The notes under the pieces were generated by a model. The model was not told where the DNA came from. It made no database searches and was given only the letters and a program-made list of their open reading frames with translations. 64,000 bases of DNA, from positions 7,502,001-7,566,000 of the forward strand of contig NZ_CP107785.1 in the NCBI RefSeq assembly GCF_036345915.1, written 5' to 3'. The DNA comes from Nocardia sp. NBC_00565 (lineage in GTDB: Bacteria; Actinomycetota; Actinomycetes; Mycobacteriales; Mycobacteriaceae). A program made the translations under genes and the position numbers. Positions 47,054-54,254 of this stretch are shown here, piece by piece (the stretch's first letter is position 1; each line of letters starts with the position of its first letter).

Positions 47054-47344
47054 ATGAGGTATCAGGTCGATCTCGACCACCTGGACGACGTAACCGCCCG
47101 CATCGGCGGACTGAACGACTTCCTACGGGAATCCCTGCGCGAGATCGATGAACGCATGGCCGTAATGCAACAGAGCTGGAACGGCCACGCCGCCGACAAG
47201 CAAGCCGAAGCGCATCAAGAATGGGCTACTGCGGCGCAGGAAGTACGGGAGGGAATCGAGGCCATGCAGGCCGCAGCCCGCACAGCGCACACCGCCTACA
47301 ACGACGCGGTAACCGAGAACCTGCGCGCTCTGGGACGCACGTGA
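47054..47344 (+). CDS. WXG100-family ESX (type VII) protein 2
   Basis: A 96-residue protein: LDHLDDVTARIGGLNDFLRE, then VMQQSWNGHAADKQAEAHQE with the WNG turn, then a second helix. It has no clear YxxxD/E signal, which fits a partner that is co-exported with a signal-bearing protein. Its stop overlaps the toxin start (GTGA), so it is made in step with the toxin and is likely its dedicated partner. Confidence 0.87.
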   Translation: MRYQVDLDHLDDVTARIGGLNDFLRESLREIDERMAVMQQSWNGHAADKQAEAHQEWATAAQEVREGIEAMQAAARTAHTAYNDAVTENLRALGRT

Positions 47345-48852
47345 CCGCAACCGTTCTCGATGTCGACACCAGCGTCTACTACGACGCCGGTAACAAGCTC
47401 GTCTCTCTGGCCGCCGGCTGGTTCGCCTCCGTTGATTCGTTTTGGCCGACCCTCGACCAATGCCACGCCATGACCGGGTCGTACGACGAGGCCAAGAAAT
47501 GGGCCAAGACCTACGACACACGTGCCGAAGAGCTATTGGACATGTCCAATGACCTCGCCGAAGCCGTGCACGCCTACGGGTGCGTGTTGCTGGACATGGG
47601 CTACAACCACGCCGTTGCCGAATACAACGCGACGGTCGGCACCGACACCCCGGCACCGGATAAACCGGCCACCCCCGGCCCCGTGGCATACCTGTGCCGG
47701 GTGCCGCTGCCGAGCGCCGGAGGACCCGGCCAGGGCCTGATCGATGGCGGTGTGAAACTGGCCGAAGCCATCGGGATCACCATCCCGGACGGCAATGTCG
47801 ATCTGCTCGCGCGCGCCGCCGACACTTGGACCAAGATTGCCGACGCCGGACCGGTGGCAAAGATGGCGGGGGAGTTGGAACGGGTCGCCTGGTCGTTCGA
47901 GGCGATTGTCAGCCCCGAATACGAACATATCGATGAAGATCTGCGCGCCCTGCGTGACGCCGCCCTGACCACCACCGCCGCATTCTATGAACTGTCCGCG
48001 AGCGCGAAAGACCACCACGACGGCCTGGTCGAGCTGCGCGAAAACATGAAAAAGGTCCTCGAGGATCTGGGCGAAGAGCTGCTCAAAGAGCTGCTCATCA
48101 CCGTCGCAATCGCCATCGCGGCAAGCGTGGTGACCTTCGGTATCGGTGCCGCCGTGGCCAGCGCGCGTGTCGTGGCCATTGCCGCCCGATTCGCGCGCCC
48201 GATTCGCGCGCTCATCGATGCGTTCAAGGCCAACCGGGCCATCGCAAAAGGGGTGAAATCCGAACAAACCCTTGCTAAACATGCGAAAGAACTGAAACGC
48301 ATCAAGGATTTGAAGGCCAAGGCGACGCCGAAGATGGAGCCGAAAGCGGCACCGAAAGAGTTCAAAGCGCCCACCGCGCAAGAACTCGGCCTCACCGATG
48401 AGGAATACGCCGCGATCAGCCGCTACACCGGAAGCGGATACAAGGATTTGAACGCGGCGTTGCGAGACGGACACCTCACCGAGGAGCAGGCCGCCAGAGT
48501 GCGCGAACTGGATCAGGCGCTCGATAAGCTGCCCAACTATGAAGGCGATGTCACCCGGAGGGTTCAGCTGCCCGCCAACGTGATCGAAAGTTACCAAAAG
48601 GGTGAAGTCATTACAGAAGATTCGTTCGTTTCAACGTCCCGGTTCGGCGAGTCCAGCAAATTCGACGGAAATACTGAATTCACCATTATTTCCAAGACTG
48701 GTAAGCCGATCGAGAACATGTCGAATTACGGGCCGTGGTCGGGACAGAACGAGGGTGAAGTCTTGTTCAAGTCGGGTACGAAATTCCGGTGCTTGGAGAA
48801 CACTGTGGACCCGAAGACCATGCGCAATGTGATTACACTGGTGGAAGTTTAG
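47341..48852 (+). CDS. ESX-type polymorphic toxin with C-terminal ADP-ribosyltransferase domain
   Basis: A 503-residue protein from GTG 47341, coupled to the WXG100 gene. Residues about 1-100 are helical with WXG-like features (AAGWFASVDSFWPTLDQCHA) and should bind the partner. A hydrophobic segment (about 251-285, ELLITVAIAIAASVVTFGIG) follows, then a Lys/Ala-rich linker (about 290-350). The C-terminal domain is an R-S-E ADP-ribosyltransferase: Arg406/407 in GDVTRRVQLP, STS at 431-433 in EDSFVSTSR, and the ExE pair Glu471/Glu473 in QNEGEVLFKSGTKF. ExE usually marks arginine modification. Target unknown. A short gene follows in the operon. Confidence 0.88.
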   Translation: MTATVLDVDTSVYYDAGNKLVSLAAGWFASVDSFWPTLDQCHAMTGSYDEAKKWAKTYDTRAEELLDMSNDLAEAVHAYGCVLLDMGYNHAVAEYNATVGTDTPAPDKPATPGPVAYLCRVPLPSAGGPGQGLIDGGVKLAEAIGITIPDGNVDLLARAADTWTKIADAGPVAKMAGELERVAWSFEAIVSPEYEHIDEDLRALRDAALTTTAAFYELSASAKDHHDGLVELRENMKKVLEDLGEELLKELLITVAIAIAASVVTFGIGAAVASARVVAIAARFARPIRALIDAFKANRAIAKGVKSEQTLAKHAKELKRIKDLKAKATPKMEPKAAPKEFKAPTAQELGLTDEEYAAISRYTGSGYKDLNAALRDGHLTEEQAARVRELDQALDKLPNYEGDVTRRVQLPANVIESYQKGEVITEDSFVSTSRFGESSKFDGNTEFTIISKTGKPIENMSNYGPWSGQNEGEVLFKSGTKFRCLENTVDPKTMRNVITLVEV

Positions 48853-48870
48853 GAATTAGGAGAAATAGAC

Positions 48871-49095
48871 ATGGCCAAGAGGATTGCGGGCAAGCTGTTT
48901 CAGACCGCCGAGGAGGCGGGTGTTCCGCCGTTGACCGACGAGGAGACGGCCGCATACCTGGCCCGCGCGGCCGCGCACCGTGCACGCATGGCCGCGGTTC
49001 CCGAGTCCGAACGTGTCGACCTATCCGAGCGGTTCCACGATGACTTGTCGGGCACCGAGTACGAGGGATGGACCCCCGAAGACGACAAGAAGTGA
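48871..49095 (+). CDS. Small protein downstream of the toxin, candidate immunity or accessory factor
   Basis: A 74-residue acidic protein with AGGAG upstream of ATG 48871, 18 bp after the toxin stop. An Ala/Arg-rich helix (EETAAYLARAAAHRARMAAV) and the tail GTEYEGWTPEDDKK are its main features. The tail recurs as GTEFEGWT in the 104-residue protein at 49525, which follows the orphan toxin tip. The paired arrangement suggests a toxin-linked function. The small size and helix are unlike known enzyme-type immunity proteins. Not recognised as a family. Confidence 0.6.
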   Translation: MAKRIAGKLFQTAEEAGVPPLTDEETAAYLARAAAHRARMAAVPESERVDLSERFHDDLSGTEYEGWTPEDDKK

Positions 49096-49149
49096 CGCGC
49101 GGAGAGGATCGAACCAGGTACAGCAGGGGCCGACGCTGAAGCGGCCGCC

Positions 49150-49362
49150 GTGACCGCCTACACCCCGGCCCTGGATCGGGAGGCCGCCAGGCTGGCCGCC
49201 GAGTTCGCAGAAATCACCACGACTGTGGCCGCCGCGCTCGCCGATGCCGCCGAGGCCAGCCACCACAGCGCGCGCCATCCGCAGCGTCGCGCCCGGCGAC
49301 GGCCCGCCCACGGCCCCCGGCCTGGCCTGACCGGCTTTGGCCACCCCCGAGAGAGACGCCAC
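49150..49362 (+). CDS. Small ORF of unknown status
   Basis: GTG 49150 opens a frame reading DREAARLAAEFAEITTTVAA and then Arg/His/Pro-rich sequence that runs through a terminator. The first 40 codons look like a real amphipathic helix; the rest does not. Shifting frame after about codon 38 gives ARAIRSVAPGDGPPTAPGLA and a stop, so this may be another frameshifted remnant. Low confidence. Confidence 0.25.
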
Positions 49363-49395
49363 GAAGCCCCCGGAGAACCGCTCTCCGGGGGCTTC
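49363..49395 (+). terminator. Terminator of the toxin operon
   Basis: GAAGCCCCCGGAGA and its exact complement form a 14-bp stem with a 5-nt loop, 18 bp before the orphan toxin tip. Confidence 0.85.
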
Positions 49396-49412
49396 CTGGT
49401 ACCTCGGGCGGT

Positions 49413-49515
49413 CAGTCCACCGAAGTCATGTTCAAAACGGAAACAATTCTACTGCGAGAGCAAAGTGCCCGATCCGGAAACGGGTCGCATCATTATCACG
49501 CTGACCGAACGATAG
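49413..49515 (+). pseudogene. Orphan C-terminal tip of an ADP-ribosyltransferase toxin, frameshifted
   Basis: The frame from 49401 reads SGGQSTEVMFKTET and then, after a one-base shift near 49445, FYCESKVPDPETGRIIITLT to the stop. It aligns with the end of the intact toxin: SGQNEGEVLFKSGTKFRCLE and DPKTMRNVITLVEV. The first Glu of ExE is Ser here and everything upstream of the tip is missing. Displaced toxin tips of this kind are typical of polymorphic-toxin loci. Confidence 0.7.
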
Positions 49516-49524
49516 GAGACACCC

Positions 49525-49839
49525 ATGCCGGAACCGGACTCGGAAAAAGTCGGCCGTTTCACCTTCTACAGCCGCGAGGAATCGGAAGCACGAGGCTTGA
49601 TCCCTTCTGATGAAGAACGGGCGCGCAATCGCGAGATACTCGCTGCATTCAACGAAAAACGCCGCAATGCCCCGCCCGAACCTGCACGGTCCCCCTCACT
49701 CGGCCTGGGGGAACGCTGGGGGGTCGACAGCCTGATCGGCACCGAATTCGAAGGCTGGACCCGCGACGCGAACGGCCAGTGGTACGACAAGGACGGTCAC
49801 CCCACCAGCCACGACCGCGACGCCAACCCCGGCAACTGA
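49525..49839 (+). CDS. Second small toxin-linked protein, paralog of the 74-residue protein
   Basis: A 104-residue acidic protein with AGGAGA upstream of ATG 49525, 9 bp after the orphan tip. It shares the GTEFEGWT motif with GTEYEGWT in the protein at 48871, followed by an extra acidic tail (DANGQWYDKDGHPTS). The N-terminal half (SREESEARGLIPSDEERARN) is helical. It is an intact ORF although its toxin partner is a remnant, as expected if it has protective value against incoming toxin (inference). A U-tract terminator follows. Confidence 0.6.
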   Translation: MPEPDSEKVGRFTFYSREESEARGLIPSDEERARNREILAAFNEKRRNAPPEPARSPSLGLGERWGVDSLIGTEFEGWTRDANGQWYDKDGHPTSHDRDANPGN

Positions 49840-49863
49840 GCCGCAATCAGCACCGAGCACAGC

Positions 49864-49890
49864 ACGGCGGGCCATTCGGCCCGCCGTTTT
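49864..49890 (+). terminator. Intrinsic terminator
   Basis: ACGGCGGGCC-ATTC-GGCCCGCCGT with a following TTT run: a perfect 10-bp stem with a 4-nt loop, 24 nt after the stop of the 104-residue gene. Confidence 0.88.
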
Positions 49891-49989
49891 CGCGTCCGGA
49901 CCAGGGCGACCGTGGCGGCGCCCAGTCACCTCGTCCGGCACGAAGCCCGGCCATGGCAGCGTGCACAACGTCACCGCCGACCCGAGCCG

Positions 49990-50130
49990 GATACGAACCA
50001 GCCGGCCCGGTTCGCCACGGCCAGATGTAACCGGCTGAGGATGGCTGTGCCACAGGCCGTCACATCACGGCTGGCCATCACCGTAGCGATGACGGCGACA
50101 CGCACTGGTCTGATGTCGTCCTGATTTCCG
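49990..50130 (-). repeat. Duplicate N-terminal fragment of the 45.6-46.3 kb gene
   Basis: The minus strand reads NQDDIRPVRVAVIATVMASR, then SRLHLAVANRAGWF, matching the pseudogene at 46145-46287 with scattered, mostly synonymous changes. Only about 47 codons are present. The two copies bracket the ESX toxin cassette, which suggests duplication or recombination across it. Confidence 0.75.
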
Positions 50131-50278
50131 CCATCGGCATCGCACCGTGAATGATATGGGTGCCTGCCGATTCGCGCTCAATGCCCTCGCCATTGATTCG
50201 AAGGGTTCTTGCTCCCGGGTGCAGGTATTTGATCGCCCGAGCGGCCGAGCTGGCCATCCGGACCGCTTCAGAGGGTTG
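50131..50278. other. Spacer
   Basis: No gene seen in the 148 bp between the duplicate fragment and the immunity-gene stop. Confidence 0.4.
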
Positions 50279-50773
50279 CTACGCGGTCCACCATGCCGAG
50301 ATTGACCAGATAGTGCTGGAGAGGGTTTCCGGTTGCGTCTCGTCGTTTTCAGTAATCACTCGACTATCCGAGCAGCGAGTTCTGTAATATTTGTACCCAG
50401 TGGAATCGTTCTTGATTTCTTCAAGTTCTATACCACGAGAGCCCAGTGCGTGCACGAGATCCGGTGTAGCGACTTGTTCGGGGAATCTTCCGTACTTGTG
50501 CGAGATCTCTTCGGGGACTTGAGTATCATACTTCAGTCTATGTACCTGCACCTTCGCGCTTCGGCAGCGCCATTCGCCGGATTCGTCTCGCTCCAGAGCG
50601 AACTCCACCAGTCCGTAGTCTCGGCGAAGGAACCTCTTTCGCTTATCGGTATCATCGATGTATCCTTCGGAGCCGATTGCTCTTTCGATGTCAGTGATCG
50701 ATGCTCCACTCTTTATACCCATAACCGAGCCGGTGCGTACGACGTCTGCGAGAAAGTCTGCATAGTTCGGCAA
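50279..50773 (-). CDS. Putative immunity protein for the adjacent RHS toxin tip
   Basis: A 164-residue protein. The start at 50773 is TTG (GGGGTGA about 8 nt upstream). It reads YADFLADVVRTGSVMGIKSG, DIERAIGSEGYIDDTDKRKR and LRRDYGLVEFALERDESGEW. The N-terminal pattern resembles small cytosolic proteins found after RHS toxins in actinobacteria. It lies 33 bp downstream of the RHS tip on the same strand, the classical toxin-immunity order. Base composition is A/T-richer than the surroundings (many AAG, GAT and ATC codons), pointing to foreign origin. The specific family is not identified. Confidence 0.6.
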   Translation of the reverse strand: MPNYADFLADVVRTGSVMGIKSGASITDIERAIGSEGYIDDTDKRKRFLRRDYGLVEFALERDESGEWRCRSAKVQVHRLKYDTQVPEEISHKYGRFPEQVATPDLVHALGSRGIELEEIKNDSTGYKYYRTRCSDSRVITENDETQPETLSSTIWSISAWWTA

Positions 50774-50806
50774 CCTTGGATCACCCCATCTTCTCGAGTG
50801 CTTTTA

Positions 50807-51382
50807 TTAGGAATTCATTTCTATGGCCCGATTCAGAGAATTACCCCAATTGTCGGCATTCATTTCTGTCATGGCCGCTCGCGCTTTCGCGATCATATCC
50901 GCACGAAGTTTCGGATCTGATGCGAGAAGATCCTGCACTCGCTGCATTTGCGCATCGGTCGGCACGCCATGGCTCATTCGAATTGGATCGACTCCTATGC
51001 CTCCGCTGCCATCTGGAAATACGCGGACCTCTTTGCCGTCGATATGGACATGCGCGCCCTTCGTGGCCCAATCGGAATCCATGGGCGACACGGTGACCTT
51101 GCAGGCGTCGGGCATGAGGCCGAGAGGATCGGCCCACACGGTGGGATTGTGTAGATAGACGCCAGGGTTTGGAGCTGGCACGAGCCCGAACGGATCTTGG
51201 GTCAGGTAGCGGCCGGTCGAAGGATCGTAGACGCGGACCAGATTGTAGTGGAGCCCGCTCTCAGGGTCGTGCTGCTGACCAGGAAATCGGAGTGGGGTTC
51301 CGACTCGGACTCTTCGCCGGTCAGGTCTGATCTCGGTGCTGCGGGCCCCGGCGACGCCGTCGGAGCCCGCAGCAGTACCCGA
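50807..51382 (-). pseudogene. Orphan C-terminal tip of an RHS-repeat polymorphic toxin
   Basis: The minus frame reads TPLRFPGQQHDPESGLHYNL, VRVYDPSTGRYLTQDPFGLV and VYLHNPTVWADPLGL, the RHS-associated core. A divergent toxin domain of about 100 residues follows (ATKGAHVHIDGKEVRVFPDG, then QMQRVQDLLASDPKLRADMI) and a stop at 50807. All RHS repeats and the N-terminus are gone; the frame opens directly after the stop of the neighbouring monooxygenase. GTG/ATG starts exist only inside. The toxin activity is unknown to me. Confidence 0.75.
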
Positions 51383-51709
51383 CTACGCGGAGAACGACTC
51401 CTTCGGATCGCCGCCCAGCGATACCGACCGGAGCAAGACCGGAGGGTCGGGCGGGGACGCGAGCAGCGGAACCAGCCGCGGGATGTTCGGCGCCATCCAT
51501 TCGCCGTGCTTCTCGAAGCCGGCGACCGACGTGTGGGCCTGGATGACGGTCAAGGGCGTGGCTTCGTCATCGATCGGCTCGTGGACCGAATAATGAAGGC
51601 ATTCCGGGTCGGCGTTGATCGAGTCGGCGAACTCGCGTAGGAGGCCGATCAGAGCGTCGCGCTTACCGTCCGCCGGCTGGAGCCGGTTGATAAATACCAC
51701 CGTGGCCAT
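51383..51709 (-). CDS. Antibiotic-biosynthesis-monooxygenase (ABM) domain protein
   Basis: A 108-residue dimeric alpha+beta barrel protein. ATG 51709 with AGGAG 5 nt upstream: MATVVFINRLQPADGKRDAL, then ECLHYSVHEPIDDEATPLTV and HTSVAGFEKHGEWM. The ABM family includes quinol monooxygenases and stress proteins. The same strand and a 21-bp gap place it after the NADP-oxidoreductase-like gene (52177-51731), probably in one operon. Confidence 0.85.
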   Translation of the reverse strand: MATVVFINRLQPADGKRDALIGLLREFADSINADPECLHYSVHEPIDDEATPLTVIQAHTSVAGFEKHGEWMAPNIPRLVPLLASPPDPPVLLRSVSLGGDPKESFSA

Positions 51710-51730
51710 GTTCACTCCTGGAGAGAATCT

Positions 51731-52177
51731 TCAGAGGACCTCGGCGCCCAAGGCGATGTCGAAGCCGGCGCCGTTGCGTGCCAGGCCCACCAGGAGGAAT
51801 GCCTTCACGACGTGTGCGCCCTCGGGGGCGGCGGCGGCGATCTGCTGGGACACCGAGTTGCCCGCGGTAGTCACGAGTCCACTTGCGTCGGCGTTGAACG
51901 GGTTGGTGATGTCGACGAGGATCTTGCCGGCCAGCGCATCGCCGTAGTGCGCGACCACTTCAACCGCGCCGGTGTACAGGACGGCCACGATGACGATGTC
52001 ACCCGCCGGCCTTGCGCCGAACGTGCCGACGGTGGCTCCGTTGCCGATCTGGTCGGCGAGCGCCTGAGCCTTGGCGGTGTTGCGGCTCATGAGCTCGATG
52101 GTGTGGCCGTGCTTCGCCGCCCGGGTGCCGATGGCGGTGGCCATGTTGCCCGAGCCGATGATGCTGATGGTGGTCAT
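51731..52177 (-). CDS. NADP(H)-binding oxidoreductase, F420:NADP+ reductase-like, C-terminally short
   Basis: A 148-residue protein starting MTTISIIGSGNMATAIGTRA with the Rossmann GxGxMA motif. Then RNTAKAQALADQIGNGATVG, VAVLYTGAVEVVAHYGDALA and the NADP-proximal KILVDITNPFNADASG. Family members are usually 200 residues or more. This one ends shortly after GAHVVKAF, where others read KAFNT, so the C-terminal part has been replaced by an unrelated 20-residue tail. It may be inactive. A homologous 45-codon fragment lies at 53822-53975. Confidence 0.75.
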   Translation of the reverse strand: MTTISIIGSGNMATAIGTRAAKHGHTIELMSRNTAKAQALADQIGNGATVGTFGARPAGDIVIVAVLYTGAVEVVAHYGDALAGKILVDITNPFNADASGLVTTAGNSVSQQIAAAAPEGAHVVKAFLLVGLARNGAGFDIALGAEVL

Positions 52178-52386
52178 GACGTGTGTTCCCTTGTTGTGTA
52201 TGGATCAGTTGGTCGTGGGGGTCTTACTGGCGTGCTGGGCCGGGGTGTCGAAGGTTCGCCGGCGCCCAGGTGTCAGATCGGCCCGCTGACGACCTGGTCG
52301 ACGGGCTCGGGCTGGCCGGCCTCGTGGTAGAGCCGGGTGCCGCCGCGGATCAGGGCACTGCAGATGACGGCATCCGCCCGACGCGC
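52178..52386. other. Spacer with an oxidoreductase-like tail fragment
   Basis: On the minus strand 52386-52273 reads IRGGTRLYHEAGQPEPVDQV and a stop, which looks like the end of a protein with no body. Otherwise nothing. Confidence 0.3.
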
Positions 52387-53121
52387 TCAGATCACTGTGG
52401 TGCCGCCGTCGACAACCAGCTCCATGCCATTGACGTAGCTCGAGTCGTCCGAGGCGAGGAACAACGCGACCGACGCGATCTCTTCAGGGCGGCCCATCTC
52501 TCGCCGCGGGATCACGGATTCGAACTGCGCCTTCATCTGCTCGTCCATCACCTCCTCCAGAATCGGCGTGGCGACCTGGCCGGGGGTCAGCACGTTCACC
52601 CGGATCTTCCTGTCCCTCAGCTCGGACACCCACACCCGTGCGTAGGCGGGCAGCACGGCCTTGCTCGCTGCGTACACACTCCAATCGGGGTAGCCCCGGA
52701 GCGAAGCGTTTGACCCGGTCATGAAGATCGAGCCTCCATCGTTGAACAGCGGCAGCGCCTTCTGGACCGTGAACAGCGTGCCGCGCGCGTTCAGCGAGAA
52801 GGCGGCATCGAACTGCTCCTCGGTGATCTCGCCGAGCCTGCCCTGCTCGCCCATCCCGGCACTTGCCCACAACACGTCGACCGTGCCCTTTTCCTGCTTG
52901 ACCGTCTCGAACAAACGGTCCAGATCATCGAGGTCGGCCGAATCGCCCTGCACGCCGGTCACGTTCCGGCCGATCAGCTTGACGGCTTCGTCCAGCGCGT
53001 CCTTCCGCCGGCCCGAAATGAAGACGTGAGCTCCTTCATCAACGAACAACTTCGCACCGGCCAGCGCCATCCCACTTGTTGCGCCTGTGATCACCGCAAC
53101 CTTGCCATCGAGCTTTCCCAC
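52387..53121 (-). CDS. Short-chain dehydrogenase/reductase
   Basis: A 244-residue classical SDR. GTG 53121 has GGAG 5 nt upstream and gives MGKLDGKVAVITGATSGMAL (TGxxxGxA cofactor loop). ASAGMGEQG, the serine in IFMTGSNAS and the catalytic YAASK follow, and the C-terminal SYVNGMELVVDGG is standard. A TetR gene is divergent from it with a 125-bp spacer and is its probable repressor. Substrate unknown. Confidence 0.9.
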   Translation of the reverse strand: MGKLDGKVAVITGATSGMALAGAKLFVDEGAHVFISGRRKDALDEAVKLIGRNVTGVQGDSADLDDLDRLFETVKQEKGTVDVLWASAGMGEQGRLGEITEEQFDAAFSLNARGTLFTVQKALPLFNDGGSIFMTGSNASLRGYPDWSVYAASKAVLPAYARVWVSELRDRKIRVNVLTPGQVATPILEEVMDEQMKAQFESVIPRREMGRPEEIASVALFLASDDSSYVNGMELVVDGGTTVI

Positions 53122-53149
53122 GACCACTCCATTCACATGCCGTGCCGAT

Positions 53150-53180
53150 GTTATGTACACCGATCTGCGTACTTAACTTA
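53150..53180. promoter_or_regulatory. Divergent SDR/TetR promoter region with GTAC-N10-GTAC repeat
   Basis: Two GTAC tetrads 10 nt apart lie in the spacer between the SDR and TetR starts, in an A/T-richer stretch. The spacing suits a TetR dimer, but the arms are short. Confidence 0.35.
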
Positions 53181-53246
53181 TCGAACAGTCGCGCGGGACG
53201 CAAGCTATGCACACCGAGCGGTACCCAAATGGGCTACGCTGGGCGT

Positions 53247-53966
53247 GTGACGGAGTTGGAGAAGGGGCCGCGAGGCCTGCGCCGCGGCAGGGGCGCACGA
53301 GAGCGCATCCTCAGCGCGTCACAACAACTGTTCCGCGATCAAGGCATCAACTGCACCGGCATGGACCAGCTCTGCGCGGTGGCCGAGGTGTCCAAGCGCA
53401 CGCTTTACCAGCACTTCACCGGCAAGGACGAGCTGATCGCCGAATGCCTACGCCGATTCGATCCCGACATCCTGCCCGAAGTGTTCGACCGCACCGACCT
53501 CACACCTCGCGAACGACTCCTCGCCGCGTTCGACGTGCACGCGCCCCTGTGCCCATTCATCGCGGCGGCCGTCGAAATCCCCGACCCGGGCCACCCGGCA
53601 CGCGTACACGCCCGCAACTACAAAAAAGGCTTTGCCGCCCGGCTCACCGATACCGCCCGCGAGGCCGGCGCCACCAACCCCGAACAGCTCGGCGAGCAAC
53701 TGGCGCTGCTCCTGGACGGCGCCTCGGCCCGCAGCCGAGTCCTCAACACCGAAGCGTTCACCACCGCCGCCGCCATCGCAGCCGTCCTCGTCGACAACGC
53801 CATCCCCACGGCAGCGGCACCGGCCGGCGCAAGCGCTGTCGAGCAGCACGGCCAGGATGATGACGATGACGCCGGCCGGGGCGGCGCCCCACGTTCCAGC
53901 CGTGGCGCCGTTGCCGAGCACCCTGGCCAGGGCCACATCCTTGACCGCATCACGGAGCAGATGTGA
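53247..53966 (+). CDS. TetR-family regulator with an aberrant C-terminus
   Basis: A 239-residue frame from GTG 53247. The N-terminal HTH is clear: RERILSASQQLFRDQGINCT, then EVSKRTLYQHFTGKDELIAE. The ligand-binding domain proceeds normally to about residue 190 (AAAIAAVLVDNAIPTA), where such proteins end. The frame then continues about 50 codons into acidic and Gly-rich sequence that is the antisense of an NADP-oxidoreductase fragment. The normal stop seems to have been lost by a junction at about 53815. DNA binding should be unaffected; stability may suffer. Confidence 0.82.
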   Translation: MTELEKGPRGLRRGRGARERILSASQQLFRDQGINCTGMDQLCAVAEVSKRTLYQHFTGKDELIAECLRRFDPDILPEVFDRTDLTPRERLLAAFDVHAPLCPFIAAAVEIPDPGHPARVHARNYKKGFAARLTDTAREAGATNPEQLGEQLALLLDGASARSRVLNTEAFTTAAAIAAVLVDNAIPTAAAPAGASAVEQHGQDDDDDAGRGGAPRSSRGAVAEHPGQGHILDRITEQM

Positions 53967-53975
53967 TCGGGACTT
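53822..53975 (-). repeat. Fragment homologous to the NADP-oxidoreductase at 51.7-52.2 kb
   Basis: The minus strand reads KDVALARVLGNGATAGTWGA, then APAGVIVIILAVLLDSA. It aligns with DQIGNGATVGTFGARPAGDI and VAVLYTG in the gene at 52177-51731, in both amino acids and bases. It overlaps the tail of the TetR frame on the other strand. Confidence 0.65.
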
Positions 53976-54080
53976 CCAGGCCGACACCGATCCCGCCGCG
54001 CGTCGCCATCGCCAGCCGTCGGGCGAATAGTCTGTGGCCGGGGGAACATGATGAGTATTGAGACATCCATCCCGTTGCAC

Positions 54081-54104
54081 GAAGCGGCATTTCATGGCTT
54101 GTGC
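54081..54104 (+). repeat. Imperfect 24-bp direct repeat, copy 1
   Basis: GAAGCGGCATTTCATGGCTT plus GTGC; 21 of 24 positions match copy 2 at 54206-54229, with a 125-bp period. Both contain ATGGCTT. Confidence 0.55.
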
Positions 54105-54205
54105 CAGTGGAGTTGGTCCACTGTCGACACTGCGACCTGGGGCAGACCTTCTACGAAGGCAGAACGAGTGCGTGACTTCGGCGGCCTGTTCGACTTTCCC
54201 GTTGT

Positions 54206-54229
54206 GTGAATCGGCATTTTATGGCTTCT
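54206..54229 (+). repeat. Imperfect 24-bp direct repeat, copy 2
   Basis: GAATCGGCATTTTATGGCTT plus CTGC, directly ahead of the amidase gene. It may be a duplicated regulatory site. Confidence 0.55.
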
Positions 54230-54254
54230 GCGGCGCGCCGATACCGTCGGATTC

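Larger units (their letters stand above)
53967..54254. other. Intergenic region with a 24-bp direct repeat pair
   Basis: No gene. It contains the repeats at 54081-54104 and 54206-54229; the second ends 25 bp before the amidase start and so lies in its promoter or leader. Confidence 0.5.
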
